Shown: in pieces, positions 19,639 to 28,409 of the stretch | How positions within the stretch are numbered: the first letter of the stretch is position 1 | Layout of the letters: every line of letters starts with the position of its first letter | Source of the DNA: Nonlabens marinus S1-08 | GTDB taxonomy: Bacteria; Bacteroidota; Bacteroidia; Flavobacteriales; Flavobacteriaceae | DNA: 64,000 nucleotides | Direction: 5' to 3' | NCBI RefSeq assembly: GCF_000831385.1 | Contig: NZ_AP014548.1 | Location: 2,851,921-2,915,920 of the forward strand | Notes under the pieces: generated by a model | What the model was told of the DNA's origin: nothing | The model's input: only the letters and a program-made list of their open reading frames with translations | Database searches by the model: none | Translations under genes and position numbers: made by a program

Positions 19639-19667
19639 CAAAGGTACTAGGGATTAATACAACCCAA
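19639..19667 (-). promoter_or_regulatory. Promoter of pabB-tilS-dsbD (possibly leaderless)
   Basis: On the reverse strand TTG (19667-19665), an 18-bp spacer and a perfect -7 box TACCTTTG (19646-19639) match the Bacteroidota consensus. The box ends only four bases before the GTG start, so transcription should begin at or beside the start codon. Confidence 0.55.
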
Positions 19668-19680
19668 CTTAAAAGTGCAT

Positions 19681-19718
19681 AAAAAACCTGATGACAAATT
19701 AATTTGCATCAGGCTTTT
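19681..19718 (-). terminator. Terminator downstream of the TonB receptor gene
   Basis: Reading leftward, CCTGATG...CATCAGG encloses CAAATTAATTTG, giving a long near-perfect stem, followed by six T. The forward strand also ends in six T, so it may act in both directions. It separates the receptor gene from pabB. Confidence 0.85.
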
Positions 19719-19735
19719 TTGAAGGCTACTTCAAA

Positions 19736-21985
19736 TTAAAATCTATACTGCAGGATTCCTCTAATAAAAAAAGGAGTTCCTGGAGTGAAATGAATTTCTT
19801 CTACTGACGCTGTTTCATTTTGCAATCTAGATTCAGTGGCAAACTGGGTTTCATTCCATTCTACATCAAATAGGTTTTGAACAGCAAATCCTGCTCGCAA
19901 ATGATCTGTGACATCATAATTGACATTGAGGTCTGAAACAAAATATCCTTCTGCAACAATGCTGTTGTCTTCATTTGCTGGGCGGTCTCCAATGTATCGG
20001 TATCTGATTCCTGCATTGAAACGGTTCCAGTCTTTCAAGCTCAAACCTCCTGTAGATGTAAACTTAGGTGCTAATGGTATTAAGTCTTGGCCATCGGGCT
20101 CGTTAATTGCTCTAGCGTGTGCGTAGTTTACATCTGTATCTAAAAACAAGTGTTTGGAAAGCTGGTAGCGTAAGCTCACATCAAATCCAAAACGCTCTGT
20201 TTCACCGCTAGGTTCTACAATTCCAGCATCTCCAACATACACAAATTCTTGCTCCAGAAATAAGTACCAAAGTGCTGTGTTTACAATCATGCGGTTGGTA
20301 GGCTTCCATACAAAACCTAAATCTGAGCCATATGATTTGGGTAAGATATCGTCTGCTGTTTGCTGTAAGACCACCCGAGTGTCATTACTGTGAAAGCCCA
20401 CTCCATTTTTGAAATACAACTGGAAGTTTTCTGAGACTCTGTAATTAAAATTCAACTTAGGTAACAGTGCCGTTTCTGATTGAGCTTGCGTGTCGTACAA
20501 GGTACTAAGGGCGTCCTTATAGGTAAACTTGAAGTGCTCTAACCTCAATCCTGCATCAATCAAGAAGTCGTTTACATACCAGGTGGCTCCTACAAACCCA
20601 GACGTATTCGTTTCATTAATATCCCCTAGCTGAATGTTTTCAAGTGTGGTTCTCCTGTTCAAAGTTCTGGATAGCTCACTGCCCTCAGTACGATCATTAC
20701 GCAATCTGAGTCCAGCAGTCAGGTCGAGCTTGTAATCTGACAAGCTAGTCCTATACGTGTACGCCGCGTCAAAACCAGCTAAATCACGAGATTCTTGTTG
20801 CTTGATTTGATCGCCATTTACCGGATCTTCGAGGAAAAAGGTAAAGTTAGAGAATAGCAGGAAATCATACTTAGAATAATACAAATGTGTACTGAACTGC
20901 TCGTTATCGCTCAAAGCCATATCGTAATTGATGTTCACGCTGGTTCTTGAGGTCTCGCCACCTTCCGTATCATCAATTGCTCCAAATCTCCCGATCAAGC
21001 CTCTATCCACGGCACGCTGCGGGATTTGGCCGCTAGCATCCCACTCACTATCAAAATGAGAAATACTCACACCCAATTCATTCCCAGCATCTGATATATA
21101 ATTCAGCTTCCCGAATAAGTTTACCCTATCAAAATTTTGCGGACTGTCAAACGGACCATCAAATGTCAAGTACTCTGTTGCTATGTAAGCGCTGGTGTTT
21201 GCGTTGTCCAGTACTTGCACTAGCCCTACATATCGCTGGTAATTAAAGTCCCCAATTTCAGCATTTATGACATTTTCACGAATAACATCTCTTGTGCGAA
21301 AATCTACATGACCTGCAGTGGCAAAATTACCAATGGATTTATCATAGCTTCCTTTCCCATAAGAGATATTCTCAATAGTTTCTGGAATGACAAAATGTAG
21401 ATCTGCATATCCTTGACCATGCGCATGCGATACCATATTGACAGGCATTCCATCCACACTTATCGCCACATCAGTCCCGTGATCGATGTCAAAACCTCTT
21501 AAAAATAATTGTTCGGCTTTACCGCCACCCGCATGTTGACCTATAAATAGTCCAGGCACTGTGCGCAGCACTTCTTGAGTAGAGGTTACTGGGTTCACTT
21601 CCAGATCGGCTTGAGTGATGGTATTGAGGACGTCTAACTCGTTAGTGATGGTAACAGCTTGCAAGTCAATGGATGCTTCCAATAATACAATTTGAAGCAC
21701 TTCAGACTCTTCTGTTATCGCTTTCGCGAAAGCGGCATAACCCAACTTTGAGAACCTCAATTCATCACCTTCCTCTACCTGATCAATGGTAAAAAAGCCT
21801 TTACTATTCGTATGGGTGTGGGTTCCTGATTTCAGGTGCATCACATAAACATCCTTTAATGGCTTGTTATTTTCATCCACCACATAACCGGTAATGGTAT
21901 GGGCAAATAAAACCTGAGTACTTAAAATGAATAGCGAGAAGAATAAAAGCTGCGAACAAGCTTTTTTATAAAAGAGAATTGTCAT
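19736..21985 (-). CDS. TonB-dependent outer-membrane receptor
   Basis: A 749-residue protein. It has a signal peptide (about 1-28), a CarboxypepD_reg-like domain (about 30-110) typical of Bacteroidota receptors, a plug domain with VLRTVPGLFIGQHAGGGKAEQLFLRG (in parts) and a C-terminal beta-barrel ending in an aromatic residue (GILQYRF). His-rich short stretches GTHTHTNS and HAHGQGYADLHF are visible; whether they bind metal is unknown. No SusD partner is adjacent, so a glycan role is not favoured; the substrate is not identifiable. It is a single-gene unit with a terminator, and it carries one palindrome copy (AAFAKA) near residues 84-89. Confidence 0.92.
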   Translation of the reverse strand: MTILFYKKACSQLLFFSLFILSTQVLFAHTITGYVVDENNKPLKDVYVMHLKSGTHTHTNSKGFFTIDQVEEGDELRFSKLGYAAFAKAITEESEVLQIVLLEASIDLQAVTITNELDVLNTITQADLEVNPVTSTQEVLRTVPGLFIGQHAGGGKAEQLFLRGFDIDHGTDVAISVDGMPVNMVSHAHGQGYADLHFVIPETIENISYGKGSYDKSIGNFATAGHVDFRTRDVIRENVINAEIGDFNYQRYVGLVQVLDNANTSAYIATEYLTFDGPFDSPQNFDRVNLFGKLNYISDAGNELGVSISHFDSEWDASGQIPQRAVDRGLIGRFGAIDDTEGGETSRTSVNINYDMALSDNEQFSTHLYYSKYDFLLFSNFTFFLEDPVNGDQIKQQESRDLAGFDAAYTYRTSLSDYKLDLTAGLRLRNDRTEGSELSRTLNRRTTLENIQLGDINETNTSGFVGATWYVNDFLIDAGLRLEHFKFTYKDALSTLYDTQAQSETALLPKLNFNYRVSENFQLYFKNGVGFHSNDTRVVLQQTADDILPKSYGSDLGFVWKPTNRMIVNTALWYLFLEQEFVYVGDAGIVEPSGETERFGFDVSLRYQLSKHLFLDTDVNYAHARAINEPDGQDLIPLAPKFTSTGGLSLKDWNRFNAGIRYRYIGDRPANEDNSIVAEGYFVSDLNVNYDVTDHLRAGFAVQNLFDVEWNETQFATESRLQNETASVEEIHFTPGTPFFIRGILQYRF
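21719..21734. repeat. TTTCGCGAAA palindrome, copy 5 (inside TonB receptor gene)
   Basis: A 16-bp perfect palindrome read in the FAKA frame (AAFAKAI) within the CarboxypepD-like domain. Confidence 0.96.
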
Positions 21986-22092
21986 GAATATTTGATTGAT
22001 GGACTGATCTAATTACGATAGAAAAACCCATTACAGTTTGCTATTGTAGGTTAAGAAAATATTAAATGAACTACTGGCCTGGTCTTAAAAAC

Positions 22093-22122
22093 AAAAAAGC
22101 CGACTTTTCAGTCGGCTTTTCT
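22093..22122 (-). terminator. Terminator of lpd
   Basis: Stem GCCGAC (22099-22104), loop of six, stem GTCGGC (22111-22116), with T-runs on both strands. It lies about 20 bp beyond the lpd stop in the leftward direction. Confidence 0.88.
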
Positions 22123-22139
22123 TAATTCTATGCTGCGCG

Positions 22140-23540
22140 TTAGATGTGAATTGCGCGATCACCAGTTGCTGCTAGGGCTGCTTCTTTAACCGCCTCTGCA
22201 TAAGTTGGGTGTGCGTGGGACATTCTTGCGATATCTTCAGAGCTTGCTCTAAATTCCATGGCAGTAACTGCTTCAGCAATCAAGTCTGCTACTCGTGCTC
22301 CTACCATGTGAACTCCTAGGACTTCGTCCGTTTCCTTATCGGCAAGAATTTTGATCAATCCGTCTGTATCTCCTGAAGCTCTAGATCGACCTAGCGCTCT
22401 CATAGGGAATTGTCCTGATTTGTACTCCACACCAGCTTCTTTCAATTCTTCCTCAGTTTTACCAACACTGGCCACCTCTGGCCAAGTGTATATCACATTA
22501 GGAATGAGGTTATAGTTTACGTGAGGCTTTTGACCAGCAATAGTTTCTGCTACAAAAACACCTTCTTCCTCAGCTTTGTGAGCTAGCATAATGCCACGAA
22601 CCACATCACCTATAGCGTAAATGTTGTCAACGTTAGTTCTCATGTGCTCATCCACTTCCACTTGACCACGCTCGTTGATCTTGATTCCAGCAGCGGTAGC
22701 ATTTAACTTATCTGTATAAGGACGACGACCTACAGAAACAAGTACGTAATCTCCTTTAAATTCAACTTCTTCACCCTTTTTATTCTTAGCTGTTACAGTA
22801 ACCTCATCACCGTTGCGCTCTACCTTATTCACCGCATGAGAAAGCTGGAATTTCACACCTTGCTTTTTCATGACTTTCATCAATTCCTTAGAAAGTGAGC
22901 TGTCCATAGCTGGCGCAATGCGGTCTAGGTATTCAATTACAGTAACCTCAGCACCTAGACGGCGGTACACTTGACCTAGTTCTAGACCTATTACTCCACC
23001 ACCTATCACGATCATGTGCTTAGGTATTTCCTTAAGTTTCAAGGCTTCGGTAGATGTGATAACACGTTCTTTGTCTAATGTTATGAAGGGTAGGCTTGCA
23101 GGCTTTGAACCGGTGGCTACTATGATGTTTTTAGCTTCTATGGTTTGTTCCTTCTCTCCATCGATCTTGATATGAGTGGCATCTACAAAAGACCCCATCC
23201 CTGTGAACACATCGATCTCATTTTTCTTCATCAAATAAGCCACCCCATCGCAAGTTTGTGAAACCACACTTGCTTTGCGAGCAATCATTTTTTCAAAATT
23301 GATTTTGATATCTCCAGGGATTTCAATACCGTGTCCTTCAAAATGTTTCGTCGCATCTTCATAGTGATGAGAAGAATCCAACAATGCTTTGGAAGGAATG
23401 CAACCTACATTAAGACAAGTTCCCCCTAGGGTATCGTATTTCTCTATAATGGCGGTTTTCATGCCTAATTGTGCACAGCGTATTGCGGCTACATAGCCAC
23501 CAGGTCCTGAACCAATTACTGCAACATCGTATGTACTCAT
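22140..23540 (-). CDS. lpd: Dihydrolipoyl dehydrogenase
   Basis: E3 flavoenzyme of 2-oxoacid dehydrogenase complexes; it reoxidises dihydrolipoamide with NAD+. It has 466 residues. GSGPGGYVAA binds FAD, GGTCLNVGCIPSK has the redox pair Cys42/Cys47, and IGGGVIGLELG is the NAD site. The C-terminal HAHPTYAEAVKEA supplies the catalytic His-Glu dyad of the partner subunit. It stands alone rather than beside E1/E2 genes. It has a perfect -7 box and a terminator, so it is probably monocistronic. Confidence 0.97.
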   Translation of the reverse strand: MSTYDVAVIGSGPGGYVAAIRCAQLGMKTAIIEKYDTLGGTCLNVGCIPSKALLDSSHHYEDATKHFEGHGIEIPGDIKINFEKMIARKASVVSQTCDGVAYLMKKNEIDVFTGMGSFVDATHIKIDGEKEQTIEAKNIIVATGSKPASLPFITLDKERVITSTEALKLKEIPKHMIVIGGGVIGLELGQVYRRLGAEVTVIEYLDRIAPAMDSSLSKELMKVMKKQGVKFQLSHAVNKVERNGDEVTVTAKNKKGEEVEFKGDYVLVSVGRRPYTDKLNATAAGIKINERGQVEVDEHMRTNVDNIYAIGDVVRGIMLAHKAEEEGVFVAETIAGQKPHVNYNLIPNVIYTWPEVASVGKTEEELKEAGVEYKSGQFPMRALGRSRASGDTDGLIKILADKETDEVLGVHMVGARVADLIAEAVTAMEFRASSEDIARMSHAHPTYAEAVKEAALAATGDRAIHI

Positions 23541-23571
23541 AAATCTATTTTCTATGTGTTAAAAAGGATTG

Positions 23572-23579
23572 CAAAGATA
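23572..23579 (-). promoter_or_regulatory. -7 box of lpd
   Basis: Reverse-strand TATCTTTG, a perfect TAnnTTTG, ends about 31 bp before the lpd start. No clear TTG -33 element is visible. Confidence 0.45.
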
Positions 23580-23601
23580 GCAAAGGAGAGCTAGATGACC
23601 T

Positions 23602-24915
23602 CTATGAATCGGCAATTTCGCTTACCGGTTTAGGCTCTTGATTGCTCTTTTTATAGGGTCTAATGATCAAACGTGCTGCTCTATCAAAATTGAAATAGTT
23701 ATAAGTCCAATTCAAGAACACCACAATCCGGTTGCGAACTCCTACCAGAAAGTACAAATGCACTCCCAACCAAGCGAACCAAGCCATGAATCCTCCCAAA
23801 GTGAACTTACCTATATCTGCTACCGCTCGATTACGACCCACGGTAGCCATCGATCCTTTGTCAAAATAAGAGAACGGCTTCATTTCTTTGCCCTCAGACA
23901 TCCTTATGAGATTCTTTGCTAGGTTTTTCCCTTGCTGTATGGCAGGTTGTGCTACTTGAGGATGCCCGTGAGGGAAATCATCTGTCTTCATTTGAGCAAT
24001 ATCACCTACAGCATACACATTATCAGTGCCTTTCACTTTATTGAAACGATCCACTATCAGACGATTGCCCTTTTCTGATATTGCGGTTTCTGAAAACCCC
24101 TTTGGGTGAGCACCTGTAACGCCAGCACTCCATATAAAGGTGGCGGTTTCCAACTCCATCCCGCTTTTAGTGCTCACAATGTCATCGTTATAATCCGTCA
24201 CTAATTCATTCAAATGGATTTGTACTCCCAATTCTTTCAGGTATTTTTCCGCTTTCGCGGAAGCTTTTTTACTGAAAGCAGACAACACTCGATCTTCACC
24301 ATCCAACAGATGGATTTCCATGAAATCTGGATTAAGATCTGGGTAATCATTTTCAAGAACTCCATTTTTGAACTCGGCAAAAGCTCCAGATAATTCTACG
24401 CCTGTAGGGCCAGCACCAGACATAATGATGCGCATGAGCTTTTGCTGCTCCTTAGGGTCATCTGTAATGGTGGCTTTTTCTAGGTTTTGAAGCATCAAGC
24501 TACGTATGTCCAGTGATTCTGGAACAGACTTCATGGACAGGGCATTTTTTTCAATCTGATCATTCCCGAAGAAATTCGTTTTAGTCCCGGTAGCAATAAT
24601 CAAATGATCGTAAGAGATATCGCCGATGCTGGTGGTTACATAATTTTCTTTTATGTTCACCTGCTCCACTTCCGTCAAGCGGAATAAATAATCCTGATTT
24701 TCATCTACAATACTTCGCAAAGGAAACGCGATAGAGTCAGGTTCTAAGCCGCTGGTGGCCACTTGATACAATAGTGGTTGAAAGGTGTGGTAGTTGTGCC
24801 GATCTAGTAATACTACTTGAAATTTGTGTTCTGTAAGCTTTCGCGAAAGCGTAACACCGCCAAAACCTCCTCCTACTATGACGATACGAGGGTGTGGACT
24901 GGTGGGAATTTGCAT
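23602..24915 (-). CDS. ndh: Type II NADH dehydrogenase (NDH-2)
   Basis: Single-subunit, non-proton-pumping NADH:quinone oxidoreductase on the inner membrane, 437 residues. IVIVGGGFGGVTLSRKL (11-27) is the FAD-binding motif, SGAGPTGVELSGA the NADH site, and NVYAVGDIAQ the second FAD motif. A hydrophobic C-terminal stretch (FMAWFAWLGVHLYFLVG) fits membrane attachment. Unusually it carries two palindrome copies: an intact one encoding LSRKL within the first helix of the FAD fold, and a decayed one near residues 218-223 (ASAKAE). Confidence 0.92.
   Translation of the reverse strand: MQIPTSPHPRIVIVGGGFGGVTLSRKLTEHKFQVVLLDRHNYHTFQPLLYQVATSGLEPDSIAFPLRSIVDENQDYLFRLTEVEQVNIKENYVTTSIGDISYDHLIIATGTKTNFFGNDQIEKNALSMKSVPESLDIRSLMLQNLEKATITDDPKEQQKLMRIIMSGAGPTGVELSGAFAEFKNGVLENDYPDLNPDFMEIHLLDGEDRVLSAFSKKASAKAEKYLKELGVQIHLNELVTDYNDDIVSTKSGMELETATFIWSAGVTGAHPKGFSETAISEKGNRLIVDRFNKVKGTDNVYAVGDIAQMKTDDFPHGHPQVAQPAIQQGKNLAKNLIRMSEGKEMKPFSYFDKGSMATVGRNRAVADIGKFTLGGFMAWFAWLGVHLYFLVGVRNRIVVFLNWTYNYFNFDRAARLIIRPYKKSNQEPKPVSEIADS
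24247..24264. repeat. Decayed TTTCGCGAAA palindrome, copy 6 (inside ndh)
   Basis: TTCCGCTTTCGCGGAAGC differs from the palindrome by one substitution in the core, which changes the FAKA-frame Phe to Ser (ASAKAE). It is the only clearly decayed copy and lies 590 bp from an intact one in the same gene. Confidence 0.8.
24837..24850. repeat. TTTCGCGAAA palindrome, copy 7 (inside ndh)
   Basis: A 14-bp perfect palindrome GCTTTCGCGAAAGC read in the LSRK frame, immediately after the GGGFGG flavin-binding loop. Confidence 0.95.
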
Positions 24916-25035
24916 GTTGGTTTTTGCATAAAATTAAAGCATGAACACCAATAAGCACTGCCGCTTAACAATCTTTTCATAACCTTGTAACAGATCGCTA
25001 GATCCAGATACTAATCTTTTAACCAAACCAAACTA

Positions 25036-25530
25036 GTGAGTACTGATCAAGAAAAAGAATTTGTTGAACAGTTAGAAGCAAATCAAAACATTGTCCATAA
25101 AATTTGTAGACTCTACACGGATAATCAAGATGCGCATAACGATCTGTTTCAAGAAGTGACGATCCAGCTATGGAAGGCTTACCCAAAATTTAGGGGTGAT
25201 TCAAAGTTTTCTACATGGATGTATCGTGTTGCTTTAAATACAGCGATCACTTTGTATCGTAAGTCTAAACGCAGGGTGCAGACTCAACGCTACGAGACTG
25301 TTGAATTTAAAATTGAAGACACGACAGAAGATGATGAAACTATGGAGCAATTGACGCTTCTCTATGGGGCAGTCAAGCAATTGAATGATATTGAAAAGGC
25401 GCTTGTTTTTCTCTATCTAGAGGATAAAAATTACAGAGAAATAGCAGAAACGCTGGGGATCAGCGAGGTGAATGCACGAGTAAAGATGAACAGGATCAAG
25501 ACGAAGTTAACGAACATTATAAATCCATAA
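25036..25530 (+). CDS. RNA polymerase sigma-70 family (ECF-like) sigma factor
   Basis: A 164-residue sigma factor with only regions 2 and 4. Region 2 (about 17-78) includes DLFQEVTIQLWKAYPKFRG and FSTWMYRVALNTAI; region 4 (about 106-160) includes YLEDKNYREIAETLGISE, a helix-turn-helix. It starts with GTG at 25036; no ATG is available before region 2. It is followed three bases later by a four-span membrane protein, the arrangement of a sigma/anti-sigma pair, though that protein has no recognisable zinc-finger anti-sigma domain. The target regulon is unknown. Confidence 0.88.
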   Translation: MSTDQEKEFVEQLEANQNIVHKICRLYTDNQDAHNDLFQEVTIQLWKAYPKFRGDSKFSTWMYRVALNTAITLYRKSKRRVQTQRYETVEFKIEDTTEDDETMEQLTLLYGAVKQLNDIEKALVFLYLEDKNYREIAETLGISEVNARVKMNRIKTKLTNIINP

Positions 25531-25532
25531 AC

Positions 25533-26174
25533 ATGGATCAATTAGATATTTTAAAAGCAAAATGGCAGTCGCAAAAAAGCGATTTCCCGCAGTATTCCAA
25601 AGATCAGCTCACAGGCTTGATCGCTAAGAAATCCAGCAGCATTGTTAAGTGGATTTTTTATATAGGTATTGCGGAGTTTGTTCTCTTGACCCTGGTCAAC
25701 ATACTGATGATGGATAGCGATCAACACGATAAATACATTCAGATTTTAGGTGGTAACTTGTACATAGGCTCGTATTTATTGAGCTATGTGGTCATCTTGT
25801 TCTTTATCTACAAGTTCTGGATGAATTACAAGAACATTTCTGCAGACCAGCCGGCCCGAATGTTGATGAAAAATATTCTCAAGACCAGGCGTACCATGAG
25901 GTATTATATATGGTTCAACCTAATATATGTAATGGTTTTTGGAACTCTAGCGGCTATTCTTGTGCTATTCAACGATCCGTCTATGACGCCTATGTTAGAG
26001 TCGGTAGAATTTCAAGAGCATAAGGTGAGTTTTATGGCTAAATACATCACGATTATGGTTCTTTTCTTTGCGGTCTTCTGCGGATTGCTTTACGGTGTGT
26101 ATAGCTTGATTTACGGGATACTTTTAAGAAAGCTGAAAAGGAATTATCAGGAATTGAAGAAGATGGAAGTTTGA
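25533..26174 (+). CDS. Four-span membrane protein, partner of the sigma factor
   Basis: I do not recognise a named family. It has 213 residues. A soluble N-terminus (1-35, MDQLDILKAKWQSQKSDFP) precedes four hydrophobic segments at about 37-58, 75-96, 117-140 and 166-190, ending in a basic tail (KLKRNYQELKK). The stop of the sigma gene is two bases upstream, so the two are co-transcribed and may be coupled. By position it is a candidate membrane regulator of the sigma factor (inference). The N-terminal cytosolic segment would be the place to bind it. Confidence 0.7.
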   Translation: MDQLDILKAKWQSQKSDFPQYSKDQLTGLIAKKSSSIVKWIFYIGIAEFVLLTLVNILMMDSDQHDKYIQILGGNLYIGSYLLSYVVILFFIYKFWMNYKNISADQPARMLMKNILKTRRTMRYYIWFNLIYVMVFGTLAAILVLFNDPSMTPMLESVEFQEHKVSFMAKYITIMVLFFAVFCGLLYGVYSLIYGILLRKLKRNYQELKKMEV

Positions 26175-26188
26175 TCTCATGATCAAAC
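26169..26188. other. Perfect inverted repeat at the end of the sigma-partner gene
   Basis: GTTTGATC-TCAT-GATCAAAC: an 8-bp perfect stem with a 4-base loop that includes the stop codon. No T-run follows, so it may be a weak terminator or mRNA 3' stabiliser; I cannot tell which. Confidence 0.4.
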
Positions 26189-26276
26189 GTCATCCATTTC
26201 ATTCCTAAACGATGGTATCAATAAGCAATTGAAAAAACCTATTGATTTAAAATCACAGTTCAAAATTCTCATACTG

Positions 26277-26996
26277 CTATGGATTTGTAGACCACAAGGC
26301 AGCGCTCTTCATCATGGCACGGCGTGGCAACTTTAATCCAGCAACTATAAGTTGTGCAAAATCCTCTGGTTGTAGAACACTATCCTCTGAGTCTTTGTCG
26401 GCTATTCCTAATTCTACCGTCATGTCTGTAACAATAGTACTGGGAGTAAGCGTGCATACACGAATGTTGTCTTTACGCACTTCTTTCATCAGGGATTCTG
26501 ACATTCCAATAACCGCAAATTTTGACGCGGAGTAAGCTGATGTATTGGCATTACCAGACAGTCCTGCGGTGGAACTAACATTGATGATATCGCCTTCGTT
26601 TTTTTTAATAAGATGAGGCAGCACCTCTTTTGTCATGTAATATATCCCCATAACGTTCGTCTGTATGATTTGCGACCACTGGGCTACTTCCATATCTTGA
26701 AAGGAACCAAATGCTGCGATTCCTGCATTGTTGACTAAAATATCTACTGACCCAAGCTTACTGATAATATCACTTACACTGCTTTGCACCTCTTCATAAT
26801 TACTCAAATCAAATGCTGCATAGTAGGCTTTAACACCTAGCTGCTCCAGTTGCTTGACAGTTTCTTGTAGTGCAGCTTCATCTCTTCCTGTTACGGCTAC
26901 ATCGATCCCTTCTTTCGCGAAAGCGATAGCCGTTGCTTTACCTAATCCTCTACTACCACCTGTAATGATGGCTTTTTTATTTTTAAGATGACTCAT
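26277..26996 (-). CDS. Short-chain dehydrogenase/reductase (FabG-like)
   Basis: Classical SDR, 239 residues. TGGSRGLG (12-19) is the NADP loop, NNAG (89-92) stabilises the core, and S141/Y155/K159 form the catalytic triad (SSTAGLSGN, AYSASKFA). It could be a 3-oxoacyl-reductase-like or other ketone reductase; the genes around it do not specify a substrate. A palindrome copy encodes IAFAKEG (24-30), part of the helix after the cofactor loop. It may be co-transcribed with the upstream lipoprotein gene (44-bp gap). Confidence 0.85.
   Translation of the reverse strand: MSHLKNKKAIITGGSRGLGKATAIAFAKEGIDVAVTGRDEAALQETVKQLEQLGVKAYYAAFDLSNYEEVQSSVSDIISKLGSVDILVNNAGIAAFGSFQDMEVAQWSQIIQTNVMGIYYMTKEVLPHLIKKNEGDIINVSSTAGLSGNANTSAYSASKFAVIGMSESLMKEVRKDNIRVCTLTPSTIVTDMTVELGIADKDSEDSVLQPEDFAQLIVAGLKLPRRAMMKSAALWSTNP
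26912..26923. repeat. TTTCGCGAAA palindrome, copy 8 (inside SDR gene)
   Basis: A 12-bp perfect palindrome CTTTCGCGAAAG, with the right arm continuing CG while the left arm has lost it. FAKA frame. Confidence 0.92.
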
Positions 26997-27040
26997 ATCT
27001 GATTTTGACTTTTATATAAATAAATGATTTAATCAAGCTT

Positions 27041-28138
27041 CTAATTACCTGGCAATGGGGTTTTATTGAGGGTAAAGGTCATATCTGAAATATCGCCAGT
27101 GGCCTCATTGATCCTTGAGTTGGTGTAGTATAATTCATTGTTGTAGATACTGAATGTATCTGCCCAGCTTACCTGATCGCCTTCTACTAATGTATGGATG
27201 GTGCCGTCTGGTTTTCTATATTGAATTTTATTGTTCTCTAAATCTGCAAAATATAGATTTCCATTACTGTCCAAAATCATTCCATCTGGCGCTGCAGTTT
27301 TACCTTCATAAACCACACTTTGCTCGATAGCCTTTTCACTTTTAGTCAGCAAATCATCTGTTGATATAGAATAAAGACTGTAAGCTGTGAGTGCATGATA
27401 ATACAAACGATTATTGATTGCATCCAGTGCAATACCGTCTGAATGAATAGTGCCTTTCCATTTTTGATTATCAAAGGTGAGATAAGACTGCTCTGCCTTG
27501 GTGGATTGATGCTCGTTTAAAATTCTTCTAGAAGCTCCGGTCTCACGATCTAAAACGATCAATCCTGCGTGGCCAGAATCCGTAAGGTAAATCAGGTTCT
27601 TAATGGGATCCACCCGTAAATCGTTGATGTATGAATCTGGAAAATAACTGGAAGTACCTAAGGTGTAGGTTTTCTTCAAGTTGTCTGTCTCAAGATCAAA
27701 AACATAGATACGAGGTGCATCCAGAACTTCTTGAAAAAGGACGCTTCTAGTATCGATAATGTATAATTCATTCTCAAAAGCTATCACAGATTGTACCCCT
27801 ACAAATTGATCTTGTTGTGTAGGTTGTCCTATTTCCCAAGCATTCCATGAATCATTAGGATAACTTTTCAAGGACTGATCTGCCTTAATTTCAATTACAG
27901 AGTTTTCCACACCCTTACGCCATCTAGGAAAATTGACAAATATGCGGCCGTCATCACTCACTGTAACTCCCGTGACTTGTTGTCCTGTGAAGCTCGCTAC
28001 TTGAGTAACCGGTTGTGAAAGTGAATCTGCTGGTTGAGAATTTTCTAGTGGTATTGTGGCAGACGTGTTTTCCTTACAGGAATTCAGAAAGGTCACCAAT
28101 AATAGCGATACAAAGATATTTTTAATAAATGTGGTCAT
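27041..28138 (-). CDS. Yellow/major royal jelly protein-like lipoprotein
   Basis: A 365-residue lipoprotein (lipobox LNSC near residue 21) with a beta-propeller of the MRJP/yellow (L-dopachrome tautomerase-related) type: GVTVSDDGRIFVNFPRW at the start, then NDLRVDPIKNLIYLTDSG, SDGIALDAINNRLYYHALT and PDGMILDSNGNLYFADLENN. These bacterial members resemble SMP-30-like propellers and probably act in the periplasm; catalytic activity is not established. It lies upstream of the SDR. Confidence 0.82.
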   Translation of the reverse strand: MTTFIKNIFVSLLLVTFLNSCKENTSATIPLENSQPADSLSQPVTQVASFTGQQVTGVTVSDDGRIFVNFPRWRKGVENSVIEIKADQSLKSYPNDSWNAWEIGQPTQQDQFVGVQSVIAFENELYIIDTRSVLFQEVLDAPRIYVFDLETDNLKKTYTLGTSSYFPDSYINDLRVDPIKNLIYLTDSGHAGLIVLDRETGASRRILNEHQSTKAEQSYLTFDNQKWKGTIHSDGIALDAINNRLYYHALTAYSLYSISTDDLLTKSEKAIEQSVVYEGKTAAPDGMILDSNGNLYFADLENNKIQYRKPDGTIHTLVEGDQVSWADTFSIYNNELYYTNSRINEATGDISDMTFTLNKTPLPGN

Positions 28139-28296
28139 AGGTTGAATTCTAAAAGGCCTTTGCTCTATATACCAATAGCGCTATACGCTTGCTGATCAAA
28201 GAGAAACCAAAGTTAAAAGGTGATGGAGCTATGAGCTCCTAAAGCCTTCATAAATCTGAAGATGACTGTAGTTGGGAAACTAGATATTTGACCAGC

Positions 28297-28374
28297 CTAA
28301 GGAATTACTAAAAATTCTTGTAATCGCTTTCGCGAAAGCCAACTCCATCGTAATTTTCTGAAAATTTTAATCAT
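28297..28374 (-). pseudogene. Truncated seventh DUF6090 copy (5' remnant ending at a palindrome)
   Basis: The reverse strand from the ATG at 28374 reads MIKIFRKLRWSWLSRKRLQE and stops at 28297. Its first 18 codons closely match the start of the array gene at 31390-32145 (MIKFFRKLRWSSLSRKR), including the palindrome and its flanking bases (positions 28325-28359 against 32096-32130, one mismatch). Directly after the palindrome the similarity ends: no YAIGEI segment, no membrane helix. It lies just downstream of the last intact array gene. I read it as a decapitated array member whose breakpoint is the palindrome. Confidence 0.75.
28326..28339. repeat. TTTCGCGAAA palindrome, copy 9 (in DUF6090 remnant)
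   Basis: A 14-bp perfect palindrome GCTTTCGCGAAAGC in the LSRK frame of the remnant; homology to the array gene at 31390-32145 stops here. Confidence 0.95.
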
Positions 28375-28409
28375 CGATAATTAGTTGGTTATGATTTTAT
28401 ACGATTGAT

